This document shows positions 48,301 through 61,400 of a stretch of DNA of 64,000 bases, piece by piece. A model generated the notes under the pieces. It did no database searches, was not told the DNA's origin, and saw only the letters and a program-made list of their open reading frames with translations. Source of the DNA: Aristolochia californica (taxonomy: Eukaryota; Streptophyta; Magnoliopsida; Piperales; Aristolochiaceae). Each line of letters begins with the position of its first letter. The stretch's first letter is position 1. A program made the translations under genes and the position numbers. The DNA lies in contig JARWKL010000006.1 in assembly GCA_029961685.1 (NCBI GenBank), forward strand, positions 3,224,001-3,288,000, in the 5' to 3' direction.

Positions 48301-48460
48301 TAATCATAAAAAAATTTAAAATATTATTAATTTTCTTTTCTTTTTCATTTTATAACATGGTATTATTGGCAATAAAGATTTCATTTTCCGGGAAACTTTT
48401 TTGTTAGAAAGTTGGTCCAATTTATGGTGCAGATGTAAATAGGTTTATTTCAATGTTATT
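45396..48460. other. AT-rich DNA, no recognisable gene
   Basis: Very high A/T content with a further pyrimidine tract at about 46735-46875. ORFs here are low-complexity (F/L/S or K/N runs). Confidence 0.45.
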
Positions 48461-48469
48461 TATGTGTAT

Positions 48470-48920
48470 TTTGGCACGTGTCACAATAGAGGCATGTGGG
48501 GTCCCCGTGCGAGACTGCGACGCTCTCCTCCGCTGGTCGCCTCCGTTTGCCACAGAAAAGGAAACAAGAAAAAGGGATTTAAAATCACGAAATCGGCGCT
48601 CCGTTAAATCCCAATAAAGAGGCTTTTTCCCCCATTTTAGAGATTTTGCAGCAGCAGCAGCAACAGAGCACGCTTCTCTCTACTCTTCATCCCTTCTCTC
48701 ACTCCGCCTCAGATTCGCCCAATTTTTTTCTTCACTCTCCGTTGCGCACGTTAATTATCTTCAAATACCTAATTCGCGTTAGCATCCCCCCCATTCCGCC
48801 CTGATTTCCTCTTCTTTTTCTCCGCGGCTGGGTCTTGCGGTAGCACACAGGACGGTAAACCCTAATCTGATCGGAATGGAACCAATTTAATCCGATCGAT
48901 CGACCGTTCTCTGACAGCTT
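48470..48920 (+). promoter_or_regulatory. upstream region and 5' UTR of the AIPP2-like gene
   Basis: A G-box/ABRE-like GGCACGTGTC with CACGTG at 48475-48480 lies 440 bases before the ATG. The leader is pyrimidine-rich (TTCTCTC/CCCTTCTCTC, 48670-48740) and contains GCAGCAGCAGCAGCAAC at 48649-48666. GC content rises sharply here relative to the AT-rich flank. Confidence 0.45.
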
Positions 48921-51900
48921 ATGACGAGACGCAAGGAGCGGACCTTAAAGGAGCTGTATCATATCACTCGGAAGATTTCACTACCGCAGGCATGTAAAGA
49001 AGTTATAATTTGGTGATAATTAGGGGTTCTTGGGATTTTTGAAGATTCGATTAATCTCATTTTTGTTTACCGATTGCTTTTCGGAGTCTGTGCCTTGGTT
49101 TTTTCTTTATTGGATTATGACATTCATCGTGGAAATACTGTGTAGGGGTTGTTTTTTGGTTCTGCTCCTTTTGGAAGGGGTCACAATAATTCTTATTGGT
49201 TTTTTTAACCTGTTAATAGTTCGGTTTCGGGAATTAGTTTTTTTTATCATTATTTTTCTTGTTGAGTGGGGAAGCGTACTGGGGTCTTTTTTGGTATAAT
49301 CTAGATGGCATCTGTTTTTAGGATGGTTTTCCTGATGAATATCTGACTGAGCTGATTGATTTTATGCTCTGTTCGTTTAGTTTCTGCGTTGTTCTTTATA
49401 CTGCAGATTCTTTCCTCGTTTTCCTTGTCCATTGGAAGGTAATTTACGTGGTTCTTTATATTCTTTTTAGATCACACCAGTCTTGAGAGGGTGTTTCCGT
49501 ATACAAGGACCCATGGATGAGGCACACCAGGAACTTCGGGGAAATAAGGTAAGGGTTATTTGAAGGAGATTAGATTCATTGTCCGGTCTTTCTGTATGTA
49601 CGGGTATGGGTATTATTCATTTTTTGGATATGCTAATGGGTTTCATGCGAAAAATCTCATGATAGAATTTTCATCTATCGCTGAATTCACTTCACTTCCT
49701 ATCTTGCTGATTGCTTGAAATTCTTTTTAGCCCTTTCCCTGTGTTTTTAGTGAGAGGCTTCTTCTTATTTCTTTCACTTTCTTTATGAAACCGATCAGCC
49801 ATTTAAAAAAAAATAGTTATTCCCGTTAGGTGGAAAACGGGATTTGAGTATGGAAAATCTAGTTTGCATAAGAAATTTTTACAAATCATTTCTGATGGCT
49901 TGGAAATTTTGAGGTATTGAGATGTCTATGTATTAGATTTTGCCTTTTATATGTCATCCGTAAGGAGCTCATAGCCCCATAAATGCAAATGACTTGGGTT
50001 TCCTTGTGCTGCATCTAAATCAGATTCCTTTTAGATGATTGATCATGTAGGATACTTTTCACTTATCTTATTTCTAATAGTCTAAGGGAAACTAAATTGA
50101 TCAGTGTATCAACATAAAAAGTCAAAAATGGAAATTTGGTGCAGAATCAACAATGTCTGTTATTCTTGGTTTGAAATTATTTTTTGATAGCTCTTTCATA
50201 AAATTGTTATGAGCTATCACCATAGGAAATGTTATATATGTATAGCTCTTTACCTCTAATGCATAGTGGCTTTGGAAATGGAAAAGACAAAAAGGGATAA
50301 GGAAAAAAAAAGAGCCAGACTTCTTGTAAAATAGAGAGAGAAGTGTTTGATAGAGTGGAGGCAAAAATGTGGGTAAAATCAGGATAAAATTTTCTTTTCA
50401 GAAAAGTGCTTTTTTAGAAATTTAAAATGTAAAATGTAAGGCATTTTAGCTAAACTTGCTCCTTGGCTTTGTTCAACTGTTTAAACATAACAATTGTCTA
50501 TGATGACTGGACCAGGGGTTGTGTAGAGAAATTTTGGAATTGATCTTAATTTACTCATGTCATGATGGTTTTAGAATTGGAGATTCGAAATAGTTGGTTG
50601 AATCTCTACATGAACTATCTGAATCTTCAATGGAACTTGCAGAGTCTTCATTACTTGGCTAAGCAACTATCAGTGCTAATGTGCAGAAATCTGCTATTCC
50701 AAGTATTGATGATTGGAAATCAAGTCTGGTGAGAAGTGCCTCAGTTGCAGCAGCATTGATGAAAATCCACCCATGCCTGGAAACTGAGTCTGGTGACAGT
50801 GAGAATGTGCCTTCTAAGGTGACAGAATCTCTGGTCATTCACAATCAAAATGGAGACAGCATTTCACTTTATGAAGAAACAAAAACACAAAAACCTTCAT
50901 CCCAGTTGGTCTCTGACAGTGAACCATCTGGATCAGATGTTTTGGAAGATGACGTGAGTTTTCTCTGAGAAGTTCTTTTTTATGGTGTTTTCATCATTGT
51001 TTTATGTGTACATAACCTCTAATGGTTTTTCTATTTCATTGTGATAAAAGCTTCTGCCTCTTGTGTTAGTCTCACTGAAGGCAGTTAGATCTTTAACATC
51101 ATTGTGTTGCTAAAAGAAGTTGGTTCAACAGGTCAAGGTATGTGATATTTGTGGAGAGACAGGTCGAGAGGAATTGCTTGCTATTTGTAGCAGATGTAGT
51201 GATGGTGCTGAACACACGTAAGTCCTATATAGGAATCATCAAAACCCTTCTTTTTTGGCTTTTTTTTAGAAGAAGGTTTCCATTGGAATCCTTTTTAAAA
51301 CTTTAAAATAACAAATTTGGATTTGTCATTACTTGTTTTTTTTTCTTCCAATCAGCTATTGCATGCGAATTATGCTGGATAAAGTTCCAGAAGTTCATTG
51401 GCTGTGTGAAGGCTGCAAGCTCAAGGAGGATGCAGAAAATGAAAAATCTGAAAAACATGAAAATGATAATGTATCTGGAAAAACTGAATCAGCAGCTTCT
51501 TCGAAGTTGCCATCTTTGAGTGGCCTGACTCAGCATGATGGACCTGCTTTGAGTCAAAAAGACAGGCTGCAGCCCAAGTTGGATACGAAACCACAAGAAG
51601 CAGAGGGTGCTCACTTAAAGTCTGTCACGAATCCTCTATCAGTTAAGAGATTATCCGACAATATGGAAGTTTCCTCAAAGCAAAAGAGACAGGCTAATGA
51701 AACTATCGTTGGATCTAATGGCAAAAGAACTGCTTTGACCCGAGAGAGTTCCTTCAAGAACTTGGATGCTGAGAAATTGAAATCAGTCCAAATTCAGGCT
51801 GCAAACAGGAACCATCTTCAGGAATCTTTTCAATCTTTTGCAGTCTCTAGTCCCAGCTCATCAAAGATAGGCACACGACTTTTGTCACCCAAGGGCAAGT

Positions 51901-54554
51901 TATTGTTCCTTGTAACATTTGCATGAAGTTGTTCAATAACTACGTTTGCTCCTCCCCCCCCCCCCCCCCCCCCCCCTCTGTCTATACTGAAATATAGCTC
52001 CATGATCTTTTTTCAGGTTCACTTTCAATGTCAAATGCATTTAGCAGCATAAACTCAAAACCTAAAGTCAAGCAGGTTTTGGATGACTGCACTCAAAAAC
52101 AAAAATTGGCCAAAGAAGTGGGTATTAACGATGTTAAAAAAGAGGGGTTCAACCAAGCTTTAAATAAGTCGTCGTCGTTCAAACCCACAAGCTTGGGTCA
52201 TTCAAATTCCAATGCCTCACGAGCTGAAGTTGCAAGAGGATTCAAGTTTGCTAAAGAGAAGCAGCCATTAGAAGGGAGGAATACTTCGAAGCCTGAGCGC
52301 CCCATGGTCAATTCTATGCCATCCTCTCCCAGTATTCAGTCTTTTCCAAAGCCTGATTCTGTTATTGCTGGTGTGAGTAAGGGACTCGAACTTCTTGTTT
52401 CAGGTATGCTGCTACTGTTACACTTTTACCTTTAACAGAAAAGTAGGTGAAAATTTATTTTCATGTTTAAATTTGAAATAGATTCATCTTTTGCCATTTT
52501 GTCTTATTCTTTCCTACATCCGTTGTTGTACTTAGGCGGAGGTGGTGAAGAGAAGAAGTTGCTAGCATCCAATGGTGTTTGCAACTCCGAGGAACAGAAA
52601 CCATATCATGTCAGACACAGGCAAGATGCTAAGACAAAAGATATCTCCTTCCTCAGTGGAACCCAACAGGCCATTTCTGCTGGGGGTAGGGTTAATCGAT
52701 GTCTCAAATGTAATGACACAGGACACAATGCCCAATTTTGTACATTTAACAAGCTTCGTGCTTCAGCACATAAGGCTCCAGCGGCAAGAAATTCAAGGGA
52801 AGGGCTGCAGGTGCAAGCTGCTATGACTGCGAGTAAGCTGTCTGAACAGTTTGATGAGCAGACTATGTCAAGCATTGATATAGGTTTTGAGGCAGTTAGC
52901 AAGAAAGATCAATTGTGTAGTTCTTCAAGCTATTTGAGAAATTTCTCTTCCCTTGAATTAGCACAACCTTCTAAAGAGATAGACCAGATGCCATCCATGT
53001 CAAATAAGTCTTGGACGACAGGAATGTCAAGTCAGACTTCTGAACTTGGACAACTATTGAGAAACTCAGCCATCCCAGAGCATGACTACATATGGCAGTA
53101 TGAACCATCTTCTTTTCCAAAGTTAAGAATTTTGGTTTGTTGTAGGATCCATGTTACTTTGAATGTTCCTGAGTTTCTGAGCTTATATGGCTTGCAGGGG
53201 TGGTTTTGAAGTGCAGAGAAGCGGTCGAAGGTGCTTTGAGTTCTTCGATGGACTTCAAGCTCACATATCTAGCCTTGCATCACCTAAAGTTCCAGAAGTT
53301 GTAAAAAAGTTTCCTCCCAAACTTCAGGTGGAGGAGGTACCTCGCATGAACTCATGGCCTATACAATTTCAGAGAAAAGGTGCTGCGGAAGATGACATTG
53401 CCGTTTATTTATTTGCAAAAGATCTAGAGAGGTACTCTTTTGTGATTATTTTTTATACCCTTAGACTAATATCTGATACATATATTGATTTCTTTTCTGG
53501 TTTTCATAGCACAGTTATAGAAGGTGTTATAAGAAGTTAGTTGAGAAGATGGTTAAGAATGATTTGGCTCTCAAAGCAAATTTCGGTGGGGTTGATCTTC
53601 TTGTATTCCCTTCAAACCAGCTGCCAGAGAAAGCTCATCGTAAGTTAATTGGTCCCAAAATTGCCACTTGCATTGGTCTTTTGTTCGATAATCCTGACAA
53701 TAACATTTAGCAATTTCTTGACTGCAAATTCATTGGCTTGTCCAGGTTGGAACAAACTTTTCTACCTTTGGGCTGTTTTCATAGCAAGAAGGGAAAATGG
53801 TGCGCAACCCTTTCCATCTTCCTTGAAACATGTTTGTGGGAATGGTTTGGGTGTGGATCACACTTTAGGAGAAAGTGGAACCAATAGGAATGGCACAAAT
53901 AGAGAGAAAATCTGGGAGCAAGAGTACAGGGTGGATAATGGACATCAGCCAGAGAGAGATATTAAGAGGGATCCAATTAAGAATGAAGACATGGAGTTCA
54001 GGGTCAACAAAAAGCGGCCTCGTTCAGATTGTTTAGAGATCATGTCTGAAGCTTCTGTTGAAACATCTAGGGCAAGTCAATCAAAGACCTTGCCAGAAAA
54101 GGCAGATTGTACTCTATTTGATGGAGAAAAAGATCATAAGAAGCAGAAGAGTAATATTGAATTACCTTTTAGGGATAGTTCTCAAGGAGACAGATTTTCT
54201 TGCAGAACAAACTCAGACGCCCTGTTTCCTGAGACTTTTAGGGCCACTGAAAGATCATTCTTCTCAGTAGATTTTGGTCCTGCCAAGGATAATAAGTTAG
54301 AATCAACATCCTGGAACATGGTCTCATCAAAAGAAGAAGACCCTGCAGAATCAGACCTGCCAAATCTTGAACTTGCATTGGGAGGTGAGAAGTCATCTAA
54401 GAAAGAGGTTTTACCTTTGTTTCTTCAATTGATAGAAGAAAAGAGTATCAACAGCAAGACTATGGAGCCTCCCATAGATGATGGTGTTGACGAAGCTTCG
54501 GCTGCTCTTTTGCTCTCCCTTGCTTTTCCTGCCCCTGAAAAGAAACAACTATGA
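48921..54554 (+). CDS. AIPP2/PAIPP2-like PHD-finger protein, ten exons
   Basis: Predicted 1051-residue nuclear chromatin protein. Exons: 48921-48989, 49471-49548, 50687-50953, 51132-51217, 51356-51894, 52017-52403, 52536-53097, 53198-53431, 53515-53639, 53746-54554; phases agree throughout. Domains: N-terminal RTLKELYHI and TPVLRGCFRIQGPMDE blocks; C4HC3 PHD finger (about 142-187: CDIC, CSRC, HTYC, CEGC); CCHC knuckle CLKCNDTGHNAQFC (about 531-544); and the family's C-terminal SPOC-like region (about 657-800: EHDYIWQGGFEVQRSG, FPSNQLPEKAHRWNKLFYLW). The closest known proteins, from memory, are Arabidopsis AIPP2 and PAIPP2, which read H3K27me3 with BAH partners to silence genes. Introns 1 and 5 need GC donors (CAG|GCATGT and AGG|GCAAGT). 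Exon 3's start is the least certain. Confidence 0.88.
51954..51976 (+). repeat. 23-base poly-C run in an AIPP2-like intron
   Basis: Uninterrupted C at 51954-51976 inside the 123-base fifth intron, upstream of the acceptor TTTTTTCAG (ending 52016). The exact length may not be reliable. Confidence 0.9.
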
Positions 54555-55780
54555 GGCCTGTTTCAAAAACTGAGCAACTCTTACCTGAAAGCAGACATGT
54601 TAGTACGTCTGTCTCTCTTGCTCTTTGGTGGCTTCACTAATACTTGGATCCAGTAAATACCCATCCCTTTTTAAAGGGAGTGGCGTATCGATGTCTGTCA
54701 AATACATCCAGAGATGATTGAGGATCATCCATGGGTATTAACGTGCCCGTCCTCCAATATGTTAATATATATACCAATTTTTTTTTTTTTTCCTTTTTAC
54801 CTTGTACCCCCTTTTCTGGGTTCTTGGTTTTGGGAGTCACGGCTTTTGTATATAAGAGAAGGAAGGCCGGAGTCTTGTACCATGCGGGACTCTTTTCACT
54901 AGTCTGTAAGTGGTGGCCAATCTACACAGTTTCATATCACCTTACATGTTTTACTTTGTGTTAAAAGATGGCAGATTATAGTATAAAATGGGCTTCTAAG
55001 GTCATATTTTGATTTGCTTGCAAGCGGTAATGTTTTCTCGAGCAACAATATATTTCATCGTTGTTGTCTGCTTGTTTAATTTGTATCTCTGCTGAAGCTT
55101 CTAATGGATTTGTTGTTGAAAAACACTAGCATCAACTTGAAATTTCATTGTTGGTGTGGCATCTAGGACAAGCAGTACTCTTCATAATATCCAAAGGCAC
55201 CCTGTGTCTTGAACTCGAGCTAATGTTTACCTGCAGCTGGTTCAATCTTTTTGGATTCTTTACTTACCTCAAGTAGCCCCTTTTCAAAGGTGCATTACTC
55301 TCTTGTATTACGCATACGAGAAAGTCAGATGGATCAATTCATATTGTTGCCTTTACTACCTCTGAACTTAAAGTTCTGCATACTGTTCCTTTTAACATCG
55401 TTTCAGTTCACGGTTTTACTGTTTTAACGTTTACCTATTTAAAATCTAAATAGTGATATTTAGCGACTGGGTTTTCATAAATTATTCTGTTAAACACTTT
55501 TGGTTTCATCAATGGGGCAACCTCGTCCTCTCTTTCTGTTATTGCATGAAAGAAGAGAAGGGGAATTGCTTCCTTCAAGGGAGGTGCAACATTTTGTTAT
55601 CAAATGATTTTTTTTGTAGGTTTGTGGGATGATGAATTACATGAATAGTGAACTCTGATGAATCATGACTAAGGTGGACTCGTGCAATTTATTAAGCTTG
55701 GAGGGAGGTGCCCCGATGAGCCATCGAGTTAGTTGAACGATAGACAATGAGTCTAAACGCAGAAAAGAGGAAATACAATA
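54555..55780. other. 3' flank of the AIPP2-like gene; no further gene
   Basis: Presumed 3' UTR followed by AT-rich DNA. The ORFs at 54637-54964 are on opposite strands and low-complexity. Confidence 0.45.
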
Positions 55781-55789
55781 TCCATAATC

Positions 55790-56570
55790 ATGTGATATGT
55801 CATCCAATGTTGCCATGTAGCTCCGCAGCAGATGAACACCATCTGATCAAATCCAGAGTCACCTTTGATGACAAGAGGTCCACTGAGAGCAGAGAGTTCC
55901 GCCTCAGTGGAATTGGTTAAAACCTAAGGATCCGCATAAGATAAGAGGGTAGATCCTTGAGAATCTCTGAAGACACCACCAACTCTAGCAATACCTAGGC
56001 AACCATCAAAATTGAGTTTGATAAAATCAGGAGGGGGTGGCATCCAAGCAATGTTGGGAGGAAAGTGTGACGAGGGATGTGCCCATGAAACAAGCAAATT
56101 CTTTCTTGGTGTGAAGCCAAGTGGAAATCTGGCCGGTGAGGGAGATGCAAAGTTCTTAAGCAGATCAGGATTTATGAACAAAAAGTCTTTGGTTTCACTC
56201 CTTCCAAATTACCCGAGGAATGTGGGCAAGGCAGGCTAAAAGTAGAACTTTCCCAGCTAGGGAAGCTGAATTCCAAGGATAAATGCCAACAATACATGAT
56301 TTTAGGAGAGTGATCCCGCCAGCTTTTGATAGGAGGTGACTTCTCCAGGTGGCAGATCTGACTTCCAATTGTCCAATGATAGGGAACCAAAATAGTTTGT
56401 TTGGTCAGCAGTCGAATGGGAGAAGAGCCAGATGAATAATGAGACACCCGAGAAAGGAAGCCATCTGCCATAGCTGATTATCATCAATGTAGACTCCAAT
56501 AATGGACGTTTCCGTTCCCCCCTCCCCCCAATCGAACATCCCACTAAATCAAGCAGCCACGCCAATCGCC
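55790..56570 (-). pseudogene. LINE fragment: RNase H domain and zf-RVT-side remnants
   Basis: On the minus strand a frame at 55924-56080 reads PPPDFIKLNFDGCLG then VGGVFRDSQGSTLLSY, the start of a plant LINE RNase H domain (LNFDG, GG-x-RD). A shifted frame further on gives NSTEAELSAL and LVIKGDSG. Upstream (56170-56570) broken frames resemble the linker after the reverse transcriptase. Frameshifts and stops throughout; no ends or tail visible. Confidence 0.7.
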
Positions 56571-57160
56571 GATAGCTTCTGTTTCCCGAGGACTTCTTTG
56601 TAGTAATCTTGCCTGATTATGCATATTGAACTAGAGCAGCACACATGAACTTAGTTTGATCAGCAACATCTATGGACTCATCAGATGGATTAGCAGGTGG
56701 GTCAGGATAATTTGGTGAAGTAGAACTGGTGGCACTAGTAGAAATACTGTCATAGCCGACGGTTGTAAGTTTTCTTTGCTAAGATGATAAGTAAGGAATT
56801 GTGTAAGTTCTTTAAACATGAATTCAACTCTATTTATACTATTTAGAAAGATAAAGAGTATTTGTAGTTTCACATAATTTCTTACGAATCTTACCACTAC
56901 ATATATCTCTTTGAGTGCAGGTGAAGTGTTCCTTCATTGTGTTGGTTTGAGGACGATTATTAGATAAAAAAGCTTTCTGGGATTCTTGGAGATACTGTCT
57001 AATTTCTTTTATCATTCATAAAGACGTTTTCTCATTGCCAAAAATGACAACCAACAAAAAAGTTTTTGCATCTTTAAGCATTGATCTCTATATTGATTAA
57101 TGGATTTTCCAGTTTTAGATGAAGGTGAATAGTGATTCTTAGAAGTTTGTAGTCACCTTT
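56571..57160. other. no recognisable gene
   Basis: Between two LINE fragments of opposite direction. It has no coding signal of its own. Confidence 0.4.
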
Positions 57161-57610
57161 TGGCTGGTGCTTTCAGGCTATGTGGCTAGCCACATCTCGA
57201 CCTTTATACCCAAGGTAGATGTGCTTTGTATGGAACAACATACATGGACATTGCAGACACTTTGGGTTACTCATCATGACTCTCCCTTCCTCCTACCTTG
57301 GCCTCCCTCTTATTGACTGTAAGCTACGGATGGGGCTGTGGGCCCCGATGATTGAGAGGCTCGATCGACGGCAGTCTACTTGGAAGGGTAGGCTTCTCTC
57401 CAAAACTAGCAAATTAACCCTTCTCAACTCTTGTTTGGCCGGTATATCCAACTACTTCTGTTTCTTTTTTGCCCCGCCTCTGTTTACAGGCGCATTGACA
57501 TGATTAAGAGGTGATTCCTATGGTGTGGTACTAGTAATGAGTTCCACTATCAGCTCATCAGTTGAGAAGATGTTTGTATGGCGAAGTTCTTGGGCTGAGA
57601 CAAAGTACAG
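57160..57610 (+). pseudogene. LINE reverse-transcriptase C-terminal fragment
   Basis: The frame at 57219-57503 contains LPSSYLGLPLIDCKLRMGLW, PMIERLDRRQSTWKGRLLSK and KLTLLNSCLAGISNYF. Shifted frames continue with RRIDMIKR and FLWCGTSNE. These are the conserved YLGLPL, WKGRLLS and FLW blocks after the RT catalytic centre of plant LINEs. It lies opposite in direction to the fragments at 55.8 and 61.6 kb, so it is a separate insertion or an inverted piece. Confidence 0.75.
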
Positions 57611-58210
57611 GTTGCCACTAAGATCAACATTAACTTCTTCTTTAAATTACATACAAACCTTTAGAAATACAAGTAACAATTGGATGAAAGTCCCTTAAAA
57701 CAATATTCTGTGTTTACGACCATTGTTTGGATCTATCTAGCTTTTTTAAACTATCAATAACAATTTGATATCATGAAACGAGAGCTTTAGAAATCATACT
57801 AGCAAACGAAGAACATCACCATCCTAAGACGCTAATCGAAGTGAACAGGGAATACAACATCTTCCTTCCAATCTAATCAAATAAATAAGCCGTTTGAACC
57901 ATTGGTCAACTTGCCTGATAACGCCCTATGAACCTATGGACATGGATCACCTTCTCCTTATACCTGGACTTTTTGCTTTGAAACACTATAACAGTGGAGA
58001 GACGTCATTTCACATGATTCAACCGAGTTCAGATTTAGCATTTTCTTTTTTAAGAAAAAATGATCTGTTTTGAAGAAGATATCAGGTCAAATTTAACATA
58101 AAACTGGAAGGCAGCGCTAGGTTCGTGGTTGGCCCTTTTGCAAGGGCTGGTAACCTGGTCCAAGGACTAATTGTAAAAAACGAGGGGTCCAAAACATGAT
58201 CTGATTCAGC
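57611..58210. other. no recognisable gene
   Basis: AT-rich with no motif. Its upper end abuts the polyadenylation region of the minus-strand terminal exon. Confidence 0.4.
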
Positions 58211-58213
58211 TTT

Positions 58214-58219
58214 TTTATT
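58214..58219 (-). terminator. AATAAA polyadenylation signal
   Basis: Minus-strand AATAAA about 105 bases after the stop codon of the 58324-58470 exon, within TAGAATAAAAAAGC. Confidence 0.5.
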
Positions 58220-58323
58220 CTAGATTTTTGAGCATTACAAAATGCTCAAATTAAGTGGAAGTAGTTGCAATTTGTCAGGACTCGACTGTACGCAGACAAA
58301 AGATAAATATGGGCAACAGATAT

Positions 58324-58470
58324 CTACATTGCAGCTTCCACTTCAGAGTCGGTCTCGATCTGCTCAATAGGCTCCTTCGATGCACTATTACCACCTCTCA
58401 GGCGTGACGATACATTGTCAATTGCAGAATTGAGCTGGCCAATCTTTGCATTGAGAGTCTGCCGGGTTTT
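58324..58470 (-). CDS. terminal exon of an unidentified plant gene
   Basis: Minus-strand exon from a clean acceptor (GGACATGCAG|AAAACC) to a TAG at 58324, exactly 49 codons in phase 0. The peptide begins KTRQTLNAKIGQLNSAI, continues NVSSRLRGG and ends SEVEAAM. It is hydrophilic, with an amphipathic helical first half and an acidic tail. An AATAAA follows at a normal distance. I recall similar tails in small plastid-envelope proteins of unknown function but cannot confirm this, so no function is given. Upstream exons are not in the window: the next 5.5 kb on this strand are a Copia element and a LINE, so the preceding intron would exceed 5.5 kb. Confidence 0.6.
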   Translation of the reverse strand, partial: KTRQTLNAKIGQLNSAIDNVSSRLRGGNSASKEPIEQIETDSEVEAAM

Positions 58471-58499
58471 CTGCATGTCCAAAATTGAGAGCTGAATTA

Positions 58500-61400
58500 A
58501 CTGCTATTTAAGTGGATATTCTTCAAATAAGAGGTGAAAAAAGTAAAGATTGAAGAGAATATAGAGAGAGAACGAGGGGAGAGAGAGGAACAAAGAGAGC
58601 TCCAAGTTTCGGAGGTGGTGCTCGACCCCCTCTCTATTTAATGAAGTGATTAGCATAATTACTAAAAATGCCCCTTCTTACGCTTAATCACTTAACTCCT
58701 TATATCTCCTATTCTACATATCTAAATTACATTAAAATTGAACTATAAACTTAAAAAAAAAACACAGAGAACAAGATGACATAGCAATATGTAATATATA
58801 CAGAGATAAAATGACCAAAATACCTTTAGGTGGATTTTCTAACACTCTCCCTCAAACTAGAACATATATGTCCATAAGAGCCAACTTGTTCTAGAATATT
58901 ATAAATTCATGTTTTCTTAAAACCTTAGTGAACACATCTTCAAGTTGACATCCAAAATGAACATAAATGGTGACTACTTCCTTCCTAACAACAGCATCCC
59001 GAATAAAATGACAATCCACCTCTTTGTGTTTTGTCCTTTGTTTTAATATTAGATTTTTGGCAATAAATGTTGTTGCTTGATTGTCACAATACAGTTCATT
59101 CAGACAAAAACCTAACTCATGTGTCACAAAATTTTTCCCCCAGATCAATTCACTAACAGTGTGAGCGCTCGCTCTATATTTTGCTTTAGCACTAGACCGA
59201 GCTACAACCTTCTATTTATTACTTTTCTAGTTTATCAAATTTCTATCCAAAAACACACAATACCAGGTAATAGACTTCCTATCTAATTGGAACCAGCATA
59301 GTCAGCATAAAAAAAGGCTTCAATTTTTAGGTGATCACTAGGTCTAAAGAAGAGACTTTTTTTTCCAAGAGATCCTTTCAGATATTTCAAGATTCTATGT
59401 ACAGCTCCAAATGAATCTTTTGTTCCATAAATTGACTCACCACACTAACCACAAAAGAGATATTTGGGCAAGTTACTGTAGTATATATGAGCTTGCCAAC
59501 CAATCTTCTATACATTGTCTTATCATTGAGTTAAGCACTTTAATGATCGTGGAGATCATGTCCAACTTCCATTGGGATATCAACCGGTTTAGCTCCCAAC
59601 AAGGCCTTCCTTAGTTCTTCCCATTTCAACACCCAAAAAATATTTAACTAAGGACCTTTTACCCAGTGTTGCTGCAACACCAAATGACCGCTTCAAGACA
59701 AACAATGAATGGTCAAAATGTCTTCTAAAACACTTCATTGACATCACCATTTGGCTGAATTTCTCAAACCACGCCCGTGGACTCTCTTTTAAGCCATATA
59801 TTGCTTTCTTGAGTCTACACACTTTATGCCTCTCCCCTGAGTAACATATCTTGGAAGTTGCTCCATAAAAACTTCTTCTTCAAGATCACAATACAAGAAA
59901 GCATTTTTTATGCCAAGTTGGCATAAGGACCATCCTTGATTCACAGCAAGAGAGACTAAAATTTTGACAGAAGATAACCTGACAACTGGGGAGAATATCT
60001 CAAACACATCTATGACATAAGTTTGTATATATCCCTTAGCTACCAACCGACCATTGAACCTATCAATGTAAACATCAACCTTATATTTCACTGTATATAC
60101 CCAACAACAACTGCTCTCGAAGGGAAGTCATATAATTGCCATGCTCTCGATCTAACAGTGCCTCCATTTCAACATCCATGGTCTGCTTCCACTGTGGAGA
60201 AGAAAGAGCATCATGCACTGAAGAAGGAATAGTGCAAGTAGATAGAGACAACACAAACCTTTTATATTTGTCACACAAGGAATCAAAAGAAACAAAATGG
60301 GACAATGGATGATGAGGTACCTTGTCTTAAACCTTTCCGTAGAGCAACAAGATGTACTTACCTCTGGATCTATAGACAAAATCAAGGTCATGAGCCAACA
60401 TGAGAAAGGGAACTGTAGGTTGAATAGAGGGCACTCACCGTCGATGATATACCTGCAGTAATTTCTCAACATTAGCATTCGGTGAAAGTCGAGGACAATT
60501 ATTTACCAGGAGAGAAATAACAGATCCAGTACCCATAGAGGAAGAAGGAACAACTTCAAATACAAATGTCTTTCTCGTATACCCCAAGAAGATGCATTTG
60601 ACTACACAAGATTGATCAAACACGAGCAAAACATACCCAAACAAAAACACAAGGTGACACAGGAAACAACAAAGCAGAAAGAAGCAAAACCTAGATAGGG
60701 ATTTTAGCCTCAAGGAAAGAAGAGGGCATCATGTAGATAAGAAAGTAAGCAGTAAGAACATCATCGCCCCAATATGACTTTAGTGTATTCATATGAAACA
60801 TCATTGTGCATTCCACTTCCAACAAATGATGTTTTTTGCATTCAACTACTCCGTTTTGTTGAGGACACCCAACAAATGATGTTTTTTGCATTCAACTACT
60901 CCGTTTTGTTGAGGACACAAGACGACTGATGAGTGATTCCTTGACTTTGAAAAAAAAATATCAATTTTTTTATTCATGAACTCAAGACCATTATGAGTAC
61001 GCAACAAATGAACAAAAACAGTAAACTAATTTTTTATTTCATTATTCTCCAAAAGGAAATATACCTAAGTACACCTACTAAAATCATCAATAAAGGAAAT
61101 GAAATATCTATAAAAAAATAAACTACTTACAAGACAAGGACCCCAAACATCTGAGTGAATAACTTCAACAACTGATCAATCTTGTAATGCGAGACTGAAA
61201 ACGGATTTCCATGACACTTGCCTAGCTAACACGATTCACACTGAAATGAAAAACTGGAAGAAAATGCAGGAAAGAACTGAATCAATTTTGCCGAAGATGG
61301 ATGACCTAATCATAAATGCCACTATAGAGGTGAGACTGCAGAGTGCAACGCATGTAAAGTATTATCTAGCAAGTGACTCTCCAATAATACAATCATTCTC

